From: Tretioscincus oriximinensis | Lineage: Eukaryota > Chordata > Lepidosauria > Squamata > Gymnophthalmidae | Direction: 5' to 3' | Assembly (NCBI GenBank): GCA_022410635.1 | Contig: JAJVDF010000459.1 | Location: 416,517 to 480,516, forward strand | Length of the DNA stretch: 64,000 bases | Shown here: positions 45,150-55,109 of the stretch, piece by piece | Position numbering within the stretch: position 1 is the first letter of the stretch | How the letters are laid out: every line of letters begins with the position of its first letter | Made by a program: the position numbers and the translations under genes | Notes under the pieces: model-generated | Told to the model about the DNA's origin: nothing | The model's database searches: none | The model's input: only the letters and a program-made list of their open reading frames with translations

Positions 45150-45520
45150 TTATGTTTGCTCAAATTCAAAACATGGCGTGATAATGAACATTTTGTGAGG
45201 CACAAATTGGAGTGATTAATATTCATGCTAATTTGCATATTCATGGATATGCAATCACCCAACAACATGCATACCCCTCTGAAACCCCTGCCCAAGAGAT
45301 CCACGGAGCATGCAAGAATCTTTTGAAGCATGAGAAATTTGCATTTTTTATTTTTAACTGAGGGGAGCTGGCCCCAGTTGCCATAGCACCCTAGTGGTGG
45401 TGCAGTGAATTTTTAAAAAAATATTTTTTNAAAAAGTTTTCCTCAGCAAAGCCAAGGAAATTGTCCCCACAAAACCAGGTTTACCCCCCCAAAAGGGGTC
45501 ATCTGGTCAGCCTAAAAATC
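45150..45520. mobile_element. Family B foldback/MITE, long form, inverted copy
   Basis: Its right part (CCTCAGCAAAGCCAAGGAAA, AAAACCAGGTTTACCCCCCC, AAAAGGGGTCATCTGGTCAG) is the inverse of the left part of 46390-46796. GCACCCTAGTGGTGGTGCAG is the inverse of CTGCACCACCACTAGGGAGC there. The AATTTGCATATTCATGGATA block also has its inverse there. Confidence 0.7.
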
Positions 45521-45599
45521 TTTATATATAGGGCTGAGTGGATTGTTGACAGTTCAGTCCTTAATGAAAGAGACATAATGCAGCCAGATCTTCTCTCTG

Positions 45600-45730
45600 T
45601 CTCTCTCTCACACACACAAACAGTGGAGAGTCTACCACACATTTTGTGGGGTCCACTCTCTCTCGTGGACTGTCTACCACATATTCTGGAGGGTCCACTA
45701 CACATGCACACCCAATTGGTGGAAAGTNCA
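45600..45730. repeat. Degenerate tandem repeat, about 45-bp unit
   Basis: GTCTACCACACATTTTGTGG/GGTCCACTCTC and GTCTACCACATATTCTGGAG/GGTCCACTACA are adjacent diverged copies, with a further partial copy after them. Confidence 0.6.
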
Positions 45731-46389
45731 CTACATAATGCCCCTCTAAGGTGTAAGGCTGGTCACTTTCCATCCCACATATCAAGACGGCCCACTATGC
45801 CATACCCCTCTGGGGCACAAAGCAGCCACTCTTCTGCCTTCTTGGGTCCACTATTCAAGATCCCTCTTCCCCCTTCACCCCTTCACTACAGTCTTTGTTA
45901 ACCCATTTGGATTTTAATCTTTCCTGAAAAACGATAGTTTCCTAGAGCCCGTTGGTTTTGGGGGTTGGTTTTTTGTTTGTTTGTTTGTTTTGCACAACAG
46001 GTGTTACTGCTAGTTAATTCCAGTAATGGGTATATCATCAGCCACCGGGTGGCTTAACATTATTCCTGCGCTTGTAACTTTGTACATTGGTAGCTCCCTT
46101 GAGAAGAGTTGAGATGGACTCAGCCTGCAGGCAAGGCTGTGTGGTTGTGTGTTCTAAATGCTTTGCAAATTACCGTATTTTGATTCTTTTCAAAAGCTAA
46201 AAGTGGGACAAGAGTGTCTTTAATAATGATGTAAACAAATTCAAGTGAAATAACATGGAACTTCCTCTTTTTTTTACCAGCCACAATAGAAAATAACAGA
46301 AAACTGATTTTTTTTGGTGCTGTTTTCCTGTGGTTCCGTATGAAATAATTTGGAGANGGGAAGAGGTCATGATTGATCTCCCTCACCCT

Positions 46390-46796
46390 TAGGCTGATCA
46401 GATGACCCCCTTTTTTGGGGGGGAGACCAGGTTTTGGNGTGTCTACCCCGCTCTCCTGGGGAGGGCACAATTTCCTCNATTTTGCTGAGAAAAANAAATN
46501 AAAAAAACTTTTTTGATTTTTTTTTAAATCACTGCACCACCACTAGGGAGCTCTGGCATCTGGGGCCAGTTCCTGAAGGCAGCCTCCCCTCAGTAAAAAA
46601 ATAAAAAAATTCTGATGCACTCCAAAAATTCTCACACATTTTAAAAACTCTCACACACTTAAAAAAATTCTCACATGCTTCACAGATTTCTCGGGCAGGA
46701 ATTTCGAAGGGAATGCATGTTGGTGGGTAATTTGCGTATTTAAGAATATGCAAATTAACATGGATATTAATTGCCTCAGAAAATCTGGTCAGTCTA
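46390..46796. mobile_element. Family B foldback/MITE, long form, 407 bp
   Basis: Left end TAGGCTGATCAGATGACCCC. The right end is the inverse of TAGACTGACCAGAT. The flanks are CCTCACCCT (46381-46389) and CTTCACCCT (46797-46805), a 9-bp duplication with one mismatch. It contains four AAAATTCTCACACA-type tandem units (about 46615-46680). Confidence 0.72.
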
Positions 46797-47574
46797 CTTC
46801 ACCCTGCTTATTTGCTATGTGNTTGAAGTTATCCGTCATGGCAGTCGCGCCCCCGGAGCCCAAAAATTGTGGGCATCGAGGGTCGCCATGCGCTTGAAAT
46901 TTTGTAACATCACTTCTAGGGTGGGACCAAAAATGACATCACTCTGGTGTCACCTGTGCCCTCTGGGGTGCCCTTTCCAGAGGCAGGGGGTGGAAGTGGT
47001 ATCACAAATGATGAAAAATCCCGGTATGCAGGACGTTCAAGCCAGGACTTGGTAAACAAGTGTACTCGAAAAGCATGTGCCTCCCAGCGCTACAGATTCG
47101 AAAAAGAACATGTGCATGTTTGATGAGTCACAGTCGCACAGGAAGAGGTGAAGCCTTATAGGAAGTCACTTGGTCTCAAAATAACTGAAAATTTAATTTT
47201 GGTGCCTAGTTTCGCGTTTGTCTCTTCCTTTCGCAGGTACCTCTGCAGGGGTGTGGTTGCATCCAGCCCTGTAGAAGGCGTAAGGTAAAAATGACATTGG
47301 GATTAAATATGAGGCAATATTTATATATCCCCACCCCTGCCCTTGTCACGGAGATATCTCAAGCATCTCCTTCTGCTTCGATGCCAAAAAATAAAGGCAC
47401 GTGACTTCTGGGCAAGGGAATCTTGATTGCCAGGTTTTCCAGAACTCCTCACCCACTTAGAATCCCATGTGAGACATTTGGGATATTGGGAAACTACCTG
47501 GCAGACAGATGCTCAGTGGAATTGGGGTAAGCAGCCAAATGGGGAAATGATAGGTTGGCCAGGTTATCCTAATT

Positions 47575-47780
47575 ACTGATTTGCGTCCCATCGGTCATCA
47601 CTTGAACCAATCAGCAAGGCAGGGACTGTAACCCTGCCCCCCTGCGGAACTGATTGGCCGACTGACCAACCACTGAAAGAGCCACCGGTGCCCACTCGCC
47701 CACCACGCCCACTGCTGCTCATTTGCCCAACTGTGCACATAAAATGGTGTACAATCAACAAAACAACAACGGAAAGACAA
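47575..47780 (-). repeat. Unclassified interspersed repeat, family X
   Basis: GGGACTGTAACCCTGCCCCC, AACCAATCAGC and GGTGCCCACTCGCCCACCAC; compare 13255-13400 and 58130-58345. The strand is arbitrary. Confidence 0.45.
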
Positions 47781-47784
47781 TTTC

Positions 47785-48050
47785 CTGAACCCAAGGCCAG
47801 GGCAAAGAGGGAAAATTCAAGTATTTCCTAAAGGCCTGCAATGAACCAAACTGATGTATCTCGAGAGCATTTCACTGCCCAGGGGCCACCACTGATGTGT
47901 CCCAAACTCAGGTTCTCACTCTCTTTACAACTGGGAGCGGCGGAACAGCCAGGAGGACCTTGCAGATTATAGGGCATCAGCAAGTTAGCATGGAAGCAGC
48001 GTTCATTTAGATATTTGGAGCCTTGTAAGTTAGCATTAGCACATTGGAAG
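47785..48050 (-). repeat. L2 3' coding fragment, antisense
   Basis: AAGGCCAGGGCAAAGAGGGA, AGTATTTCCTAAAGGCCTGC, GGAACAGCCAGGAGGACCTT and TTAGATATTTGGAGCCTTGT follow the inverted L2 C-terminal order seen at 18745-19000. Confidence 0.6.
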
Positions 48051-48149
48051 GGCACATGCAGCTGGGCCCTTTGCATATGTGTGAGTCATTTTCAGCCTGT
48101 TTTCTGCCCCATGCAAGGCTGCCGGCTATCTTCTTCAAGATCATTAACC

Positions 48150-48270
48150 TGTAGGGGAAAATAGAATAGATGTAATTATTCGGGTGAAAAATAGCTTTGT
48201 AAGCTGCTTTGAGACCCTTTGAGTGAGAAGGGCGGGGTATAAAAAACAAATTTTCCTCCTCCTTCTTTAG
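48150..48270 (+). repeat. tRNA-type SINE, family 2, 3' part
   Basis: GAAAATAGAATAGATGTAAT, AAGCTGCTTTGAGACCCTTT, GAGAAGGGCGGGGTATAAAA and a CCTCCTCCTTC end. Confidence 0.75.
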
Positions 48271-48459
48271 TATGATTCCAGGTTGGAGAAACAGGCAGGA
48301 TGTCTCTATATTCTGATTGCAGGGTTTTGAGAACAAGTGAAAGTTTTGATTTCATCTTTTGCTTGAGATCCCAGAAACAATTGATAGACTTATACAAGAA
48401 GAATATTGGACCATATGCAAAGTGGCTTCATCCAGTAGGACTCCTCGTATGTTAAGGGG

Positions 48460-48565
48460 ACATAAGAACCTAGGAGGAGCTCTGCTAAATGGGGCCAGAG
48501 CCCATCTAGTCCAGCCTTCTGTCTCGCACAGTGGCCCACCGATTGCACCTGGGCAGTCAGAGACA
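48460..48565 (-). repeat. CR1 3' tail, antisense
   Basis: ACATAAGAACCTAGGAGGAG, GGGGCCAGAGCCCATCTAGT, CACAGTGGCCCACCGATTGC. Confidence 0.75.
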
Positions 48566-49048
48566 GAAGACTGTCTTCTTCTGTTCTTTTGTTGACTATG
48601 TAATGTGTATTGCTTTTTTTTAAAAAATTGTGGTAATATATGTAATTAATGTACATCACAGTAAAGAACAAAAAAGGTAAAATTGTGTAGTATGCATAAC
48701 TACACAACATGATTTTATATGTATATTTCAATGGTAAATAATAGCTCTATAACCAATTTTTGACAATGGGGATAATGTCTTTGCATTCTCTCCCCAGTCC
48801 GACCGTTCAGATCTCTGCATGGCACATGGCCACAATTGTAGCCATTTAACCTTCATATCCTCTCATGTTCCGTGACCCTTGTAAGGGAGGCATTTGCCAC
48901 GTAAAATGTCGAATTTCATATTAATCACATAAAATATCCATTTATGTAAATTCCAGACTGAAAAGTCCTTCCATCCTAACGCTATGACTGACTGAACAGC
49001 TTTTGACTTGTGATGTGTATTTCTGACCTCCAGGAACAGAACAGTAAC

Positions 49049-49066
49049 AAACTTTCTCCTGTTTCC
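49049..49066. repeat. Target-site duplication, left copy
   Basis: AAACTTTCTCCTGTTTCC, identical to 53828-53845. It marks the left edge of the L1 insertion. Immediately upstream lies AGTAAC, a plausible original branch-point sequence. Confidence 0.92.
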
Positions 49067-49353
49067 CAAGAGCCTTGGGCAAGGGAAGGGAGAGCAGGGA
49101 AAGAGGGGAGAAAGGGGTGGCAACAGAAATAGACAAGCATTTAAAAAGTGGGAAATAGGAGAAAAAGCTGGTAAAGAATAAATGTCAAAAATTACATGTT
49201 TATCACAGAATATTAATGGAATGGTGAGTCAGGTAAAAAGGAACAACTTAATGGCTATAGTCAAAGATAATAATGTATCCATTTTATGTTTACAAGAAAC
49301 CCATGTATCAAATTATACACAACACTACATAAACAATAAACATTAGCAATATA

Positions 49354-49554
49354 CAGGGTGCTTCCAAAAAATGTATACACACTTTGAACCTCCATACGAT
49401 GTACAGAATCAGTGGTGACTCGTACTCATTTGTTAGTTACGTTTTATTTACATTGGACTTTAAGCTTTCTAATTTTATGAAATTTAACTTTGTAGAACAG
49501 TAGAACAGTAAATAAATTTTCTATGGAAGTTCACAGTGTGTATGAAGCACCCTG
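49354..49554. mobile_element. Mariner/Tc1-type MITE, 201 bp, TA target
   Basis: Flanked by TA (49352-49353 and 49555-49556). Ends CAGGGTGCTTC and GAAGCACCCTG are perfect inverses, extended by ATACACACT and its inverse. No transposase. It lies inside the L1 endonuclease region. Confidence 0.88.
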
Positions 49555-50175
49555 TATATATACATAAAATGGGACAACAAGTGCAAGAGGGATAGCTATC
49601 TTAATTTAAAAAGAAACAAATTTTCAATGTAATAACATAACAAAAGATAGAGCTGGAAGATGGCATATGGTAATAGGGAATTTAGAAGGAGAAAATATAA
49701 CAATAATTTCATCATATTCACCAAATAGAAACCAAAAACAATTTATAAGAAAATTAGCAAGGACAATAGATAAGCAAGCAAAGGGTCAACAAATAAGGGC
49801 CGGGGATTTCAATATCCAATTAATAAATGACATAACGAGAGAGCGAAATAAATTAAATATAAGAAATCTAGGATGGCAAGACTATCATAAATCAATAACC
49901 CAAAATAAGAAAGGCACATTTTACTTATCTAGACACAAAGTATACACTAATATAGATTATATATTAGGAAAAAATACAAACAATATAGAAATTAGACAAA
50001 TATTTTGCAAAATTGGATAACAGACCATGCTCCACTAATCATTAAGGTCCAAATAAAGAAATGAAAAAAGGAATATAAGTGGAGATTTAATCCAATAATT
50101 AAACATAGTCACCAAGAAAATATTGAACTGAGAAGAAAAATGGAGGAATATTTCAATACAAATGATAATGGTGAA

Positions 50176-50427
50176 ACTGACTAGACAGGTTTATGAACAC
50201 CAAGGGTATAAATGGATGCTAGGATGGATGTCTGGATGTTGCCTCCGGGATGGAGCAACAGGCAGGACTCCTGAAATACCATTTGCAGGGAGTCATGAAC
50301 AGGTGCATATTTTTCTTTCCTCTGTTCGGACTTGCCCATGTGCATCTGGTGGGCCTCTGTGTGACACAGAATGCTGGACTTGATGGGCTGTGGCCTGATC
50401 CAGTATGGCTCTTCTTATGTTCTTATC
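50176..50427 (+). mobile_element. CR1 3' end inserted in the L1
   Basis: Starts ACTGACTAGACAGGTTTATG, runs through GATGTCTGGATGTTGCCTCC and GCTGGACTTGATGGGCTGTG, and ends CTTCTTATGTTCTTAT. L1 coding (SILWEAEKATIRGY) resumes at about 50428. Confidence 0.88.
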
Positions 50428-50993
50428 CCTCAATATTATGGGAAGCAGAAAAAGCAACAATAAGAGGATATTGTTTAGAATTAGAAACACGAATTAAAAG
50501 AAGATGGAAAGTACAGAGAGAAACATTAGTAACACAGAGCAATATCAGATAAAACATAAAGTTACAAAAATAGAATAGATTTAGAGCAAAAGAAAAAAGA
50601 ATTAGAAATATTAGAAAACAATAGAACCACGAAAGGCCATATATATTAAAAGTTTAACTCAAACATGGAACCACAAATCAATGAAATATTTAGCACAACA
50701 ATTTAAAAAGAAAAAAAGAAAGAGAATGGATAAAAGAGATTAAAGACAATAATGAACAGAAAGAGATTTGAATTTTTTTGCAGGATTATTATCGAAATCT
50801 GTATAAAGGTACAAATGGCAATATGGAAGACTTTTGGATAACAAATCCAATCTCGAATGAGCAAAGAATAAGGTTAAATGAAGAAATATCACAAGAGGAA
50901 ATATGGCAAAACTTAAAAAATATGAAATTGAGTAAATCCCTGGGACCGGATGAATTTACAACGGATTACTATAAAGCTTACGGGGATATACTA

Positions 50994-51300
50994 CAGTGAT
51001 ACCTCGGTTCTCGAACATAATTCGTTCCAGGAGGACGGTCGAGAACCAAATTGTTCGAGAACCGAAGCAATGATGACGCAAGCAAGGCGCGCTGGGCCGA
51101 ATGAACGGCAAGGCACGACGCAATGATGACGCAAGCAAGGCGCGCTGGGCCGAATGAACGCCATTCGGCTCAACTCGGCTCATCTCGGAAGTTCGAGTTC
51201 CAAATATTTGTTCGGATTCCAAGACAAAAGTTTCTCGAATCTCCTGGTCGAATACCGATTTGGTCGAAAGTCAAGGCGTTCGAGAACCGAGGTATCACTG
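50994..51300. mobile_element. Tigger/pogo-like MITE, 307 bp, TA target
   Basis: Begins CAGTGATACCTCGGTTCTCG and ends with its inverse CGAGAACCGAGGTATCACTG, flanked by TA (50992-50993, 51301-51302). It contains a direct duplication of about 42 bp (GCAATGATGACGCAAGCAAG at 51066 and again at 51119). It disrupts the L1 RT upstream of the catalytic motifs. Confidence 0.9.
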
Positions 51301-53827
51301 TAATTCCATATTTAAAAAGACTATTTAATGATATATATCAAAACCAAACAATTCCACCTACATGGAGGGAGTCAGAAATCATCATTTTTCCAAAACTAGG
51401 TCAGAATAAATTAGAACCAAATTCATATCGCCCCATTACCCTAGCAAATGAGGATTATAAGTTATTTACAAAGATAATAGCAAATAGGCTATCAAAAATA
51501 CTGCCATCTGTTATAAAAGAAGATCAGTATGGGTTTATCCAGAATAGAAAAATCGGAGATCCAATTAAAAATATAATAACTATATGCCATCATGCAAACA
51601 GAATAAAAATAAATTAGCGATATTAAAATTAGATTTTAAGAAAACCTTTGATAGTCTAAACCACCGGTATTTAAATAGAGTGTGCCAAAAATATAACCTA
51701 GGAAAAAATTTCACCCAGACGCTAAAAGCCCTATATCATAACAACACAGCAAAAATAAAAGTTAATAAAAATTGGACGGAAAAAATAGAAGTAAAAAATG
51801 GAACAAAACAGGGTTGTCCATTGTCACCAACCCTCTTTATTATGGCAATAGAAACATTTGCAAATATGATTAGACAAGATACAAATTGGAACGGATATAA
51901 AATAGGAGAAACGGAAAACCACATAGATTTATTTGCGTATGATGCTATGATAATTACATCAGAACCAATCAGAATGATTAAAAGGATAAAAGTAATATTA
52001 GAAATATTTCAAAACTTATCAGGCCTCCAAATTAATAAAGATAAATCAGAAATAATGTTATGGAATACACCACCACAAGAAAAATTAGACATAAGAAAAG
52101 AAACAGGATTGAAATTAGGACAAAAAACGAAAAAATATTTGGGAGTATGGTTACATAAGAATCCTGAAAAGATAAATGCAGTAAATTATAAGATTGTATG
52201 GAAAAAAATAAGAAAATTAATGAAAGAAAATAAAAACAAAAAAATTCTATCAAGAATGGACAGAATAAGAATATTAAAAATGTTTATGGTCCCTTCAATA
52301 ATGTATCTGTTCCAAAGATTGGAATACCAAATTACTATATTGGGTAAACAACAATAAAAAGCCAAGGATAAAAAAAATCTGGTTACAAGGAAATGAATCA
52401 GAAGGAGGATGGGAGATAACAGATTTACAAAAACTCCATGATGCCTTTTATATTAAAAATCTTATAGAAATACAATATACTATAAAAATGGGCATTAATG
52501 AGCAAAGAAATAAATAGGATAGTACAAAAAGATATAATCTTTAATACATACCATATACTAGAAATTAGATCTTGGCAGCCACATATACAAGAAATGATGA
52601 AAATCTGGAAAAATAGGGAAAAAAATTAATGACAAACAATAATAGTGTATATAGATTAATCCAAATCATAAATCCTACTAGAGAATATAATTTATCACAA
52701 GCTTTAAGCAAACTACAGCAATCAGGTATAAATTGGTTAAAACAATTATATAATATAGAAAACAACCCTAAAACAGAACAAGAATTGATTAATATTATAG
52801 GATCAACAAATTGGTTACAAGCAAGAGCCATTAATAATTATATAAGGAATCCACAGATAAGACCATTGATTACAAATATGGAAAATCAAATAGACAAGAT
52901 AATAATAGGAGATAGAAAAATAACTTCAGAAATATATAAAAATTTAAATAATATGGAAAATGAAATTACGCTACATATAGTAAATAGATGGCAAGCAACA
53001 ATAAGCTTAAATCATAGTGAAACACAAGCAATAATAAAAAATATAAAAGAAGAAAAAATGAATAAACTGAAGGAAACAAGATTAAAAATAATACACAAAT
53101 GGCATCGGACACCACTACAATTAACCCATTTTATAAGGAATACAAGTAATCAGTGTTGGCAAGGATACCAAATGGTAGCAGATTATTACCACATATACTT
53201 GATATGTCCATACTCATAAGAATTTTGGGGAAAGGTACAGAAGGAGATAAATAAAATATATAACGAAAATATAATAACAGACAAAATGGCAATATGCCTA
53301 TTAGACTTGGATAACATGAGACCTTCAAATAAATGAAAAATGATAGAAAATCTGATCAAGTGCGTACAAATTACTTTAATCAGAGGATGGAAAGACACAA
53401 CAATAAGAACATTAAACAAATGGAGAGAATACATAGAAGAGAAAATGGTGGTAGATATTAACTCAATAAACATAAACAATGCACATGACTTCTTAAAAGT
53501 AATGGAAACAAAGAATAATTGGAGATTAGTTAAATAATATTTGATCAGCAATATGACTCAACAATCAAGAAAGAATAAAATAGAATTTTTTTTTCACTAT
53601 AAACCACAAGTATACCACAAGAAATGGGAAGATGGAGGGAGGGAAGGAAGTGGAAACAAAGAAGGGGATGCTGGGGGGAGGACAGAAGGGTGGAGAAGGG
53701 GAAGATAAGCATAGTAATGATTAAGAAAAAATATAAAATACAACAAAATGTAAATATTGTGAAATGTAAAGAAAATGTAAGGATATGTATATGCACAATA
53801 AAACCAAAAAATAACGGAAAAAACCTG

Positions 53828-53845
53828 AAACTTTCTCCTGTTTCC
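53828..53845. repeat. Target-site duplication, right copy, serving as the exon 2 polypyrimidine tract
   Basis: AAACTTTCTCCTGTTTCC followed by TTCCCTTCTTAAG and REL exon 2 at 53859. The duplicated bases are the polypyrimidine tract of the acceptor. Confidence 0.9.
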
Positions 53846-53858
53846 TTCCCTTCTTAAG

Positions 53859-54001
53859 ACGGCTGTCAGCCATACATCGAAATATGCGAGCAGCCGCGGC
53901 AGCGAGGAATGCGCTTTCGGTATAAATGTGAAGGCCGGTCAGCGGGGAGCATCGTGGGAGAACACAGCACTGATTTGAACAAGACCTTCCCGTCAATTCA
54001 G
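53859..54001 (+). CDS. REL: REL exon 2: start of the Rel homology domain
   Basis: c-Rel is an NF-kB subunit that binds kB DNA as a homo- or heterodimer and drives immune gene expression. This exon completes codon 3 and adds 47 codons: [19 protein letters not shown] (residues about 6-24), then the DNA-contact loop [16 protein letters not shown], ending KTFPSIQ. The R-x-R-Y-x-C-E-G recognition motif with its redox-sensitive Cys is intact. GEHSTD and FPSIQ fit c-Rel better than RelA, RelB or the p50/p52 proteins. Acceptor TTCTTAAG, donor CAG|GTACTT, closing in phase 0. The L1 ends 31 bp upstream. One oddity is Cys where I recall a second Ile after IEI in other c-Rel proteins. Confidence 0.92.
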
Positions 54002-54680
54002 GTACTTTTAAATTAAGAGAAATGGTACCGAGCGTCTGACTTTTATTCATATATATGTACGTTCCAAATTTGTCTTATTCTAAGACCTTTTGTCTAACAC
54101 AGATTGTCTACCCAGGAATTCGAATTTGCATTGGATTGCATTGAGATCTCAAGGAGAGGAATTTTTTTCTAGTTATTCTTTTAACAAAAGTGCAAGAGGC
54201 AGAGCCTATTGTGTGGTGGCCCCAAGGCTTTGGAATAGACTATCTGGAAGTCCACTGTGGGCCGTGGATACCTAATTTCCTTTAAGTGTTTTCCCTGCCA
54301 GGGGTTGGGAGGAGGGTTATATTATTAATTATTAATTGTTAATTGTTAATTATTAATTATTAGGGATGGGAAGGAGCAAGAGAAGGAGTGGGTTGCGGCA
54401 TGGGTTAAGCAAGCTGGAGGACTGGCTAGAGCCTGTTGCAATGGGCTAGTTCAGCTACTTTTTTAGATGTTATTGTGACTTGTTCTGCATCCCATGGATG
54501 AAGAATGGGATATATGTAAATAAATAAATAAGCTAACTAACTAATGGGCATTTTCCAAAATATTTGAAGAGCATCACTTTTGGACAAATTGTTGTATATG
54601 AACTAGTATATTGGTAGTAGCTCTTGGTTAGAGTTTTTTGTTGCTCTCTGAAGTAACTATTTACTGTTCCCCTTCTATAG
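54002..54680 (+). other. REL: REL intron 2 (679 bp), with an L2 fragment
   Basis: 54130-54540 resembles a sense L2 3' end: a SARGRAYCVVAPRLWNRLSG translation, then GAATGGGATATATGTAAATA and AAATAAATAAG. A TTAATTATTAATTGTTAATT-type AT repeat lies at about 54320-54362. The acceptor is CCTTCTATAG. Confidence 0.7.
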
Positions 54681-54829
54681 ATTTTCAACTACATTGGGAA
54701 AATAAAAATTAGAGTAACTCTGGTAACTAAGAATGAGCCCTACAGACCACACCCTCATCGGCTGGTTGGAAAAGACTGTGAAAATGGTTTCTATGAAGCT
54801 GAATTTAGACTGGAGCGGAGGGTCGTGAT
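54681..54829 (+). CDS. REL: REL exon 3: Rel homology domain, N-terminal subdomain
   Basis: 149 bases, 49 codons plus two bases (phase 2), with donor GTAAGT. It reads [20 protein letters not shown], then [20 protein letters not shown] and EFRLERRVV. The TLVTKN and HPH-x-LVGKDC strands are family hallmarks, and EAEF..ERR is c-Rel-like. The exon length fits the c-Rel alignment with no gap. The residue before LVGKDC is Arg, where I recall Asp in mammalian c-Rel and Glu in RelA; this is the most visible change. Confidence 0.92.
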
Positions 54830-55109
54830 GTAAGTAATATTGCTGCCATTTACGCCGTATGTTTATTATTTTATTTTGTGGTTTTCGTGTATTGCCTTGT
54901 ACCACAGTCTCAGGGTAATTAATGAAGGAAAGCTGTAAAAAAAAATAGTAAAAGATAAATTAAAATGTCCCTTTTGGTCAGGGGTTAGAAGCAGACAAAC
55001 TACTTATGCGACGTGCAACTCTGTTAGGTTCTGTTCTGATAATATTTTTAATCCACCTTTAAGAAGAACTGGACTAAAACTGGAAAAAATATCTTTCCCA
55101 CTGCTTTAG

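Larger units (their letters stand above)
49182..53536 (+). pseudogene. L1 ORF2 (endonuclease and reverse transcriptase), inactivated
   Basis: The ATG at 49182 starts MSKITCLSQNINGMVSQVKR, then LQETHV of the endonuclease. Frame 49667-50020 carries EN blocks (SSYSPNRNQKQF, GDFNIQL with the catalytic Asp/Asn). Frames 51123-51617 and 51584-52357 carry the RT: NSYRPITLANEDYKLFTKII, KEDQYGFIQNRKIGDPIKNI, LKLDFKKTFDSLNHRYL, GTKQGCPLSPTLFIMAIETF. The catalytic FADD box reads FAYD here, so one catalytic Asp is lost. The C-terminal cysteine motif is damaged (CWQGYQ...YYHIYLICPYS). Stops, frameshifts and three insertions also kill it. Confidence 0.9.
49067..53827 (+). mobile_element. L1 LINE in REL intron 1, near-complete ORF2, 18-bp target duplications
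   Basis: Sense L1, 4761 bp including three later insertions. It is 5'-truncated just upstream of ORF2. ORF2 starts at 49182 and its decayed frame runs to about 53535. The short 3' UTR carries an AATAAA signal at 53797-53802 and ends A-rich. The flanks are perfect 18-bp duplications (49049-49066, 53828-53845). Its 3' end is only 31 bp from REL exon 2. Confidence 0.92.
39192..53858 (+). other. REL: REL intron 1 (14.67 kb)
   Basis: Donor GTAAGG at 39192, acceptor CTTCTTAAG ending at 53858, phase 1. It is filled by a minisatellite, foldback repeats, SINEs, an antisense L2 endonuclease region, two family B elements and the 4.76-kb sense L1. Parts not listed separately (about 42700-42930, 44431-45150, 46806-47570, 48566-49048) show no recognisable feature. 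Confidence 0.8.

Noticed and set aside
53859..54829. RELA or RELB instead of REL
   Set aside because: [20 protein letters not shown] and EAEF..ERR fit c-Rel better. A tree would be decisive.
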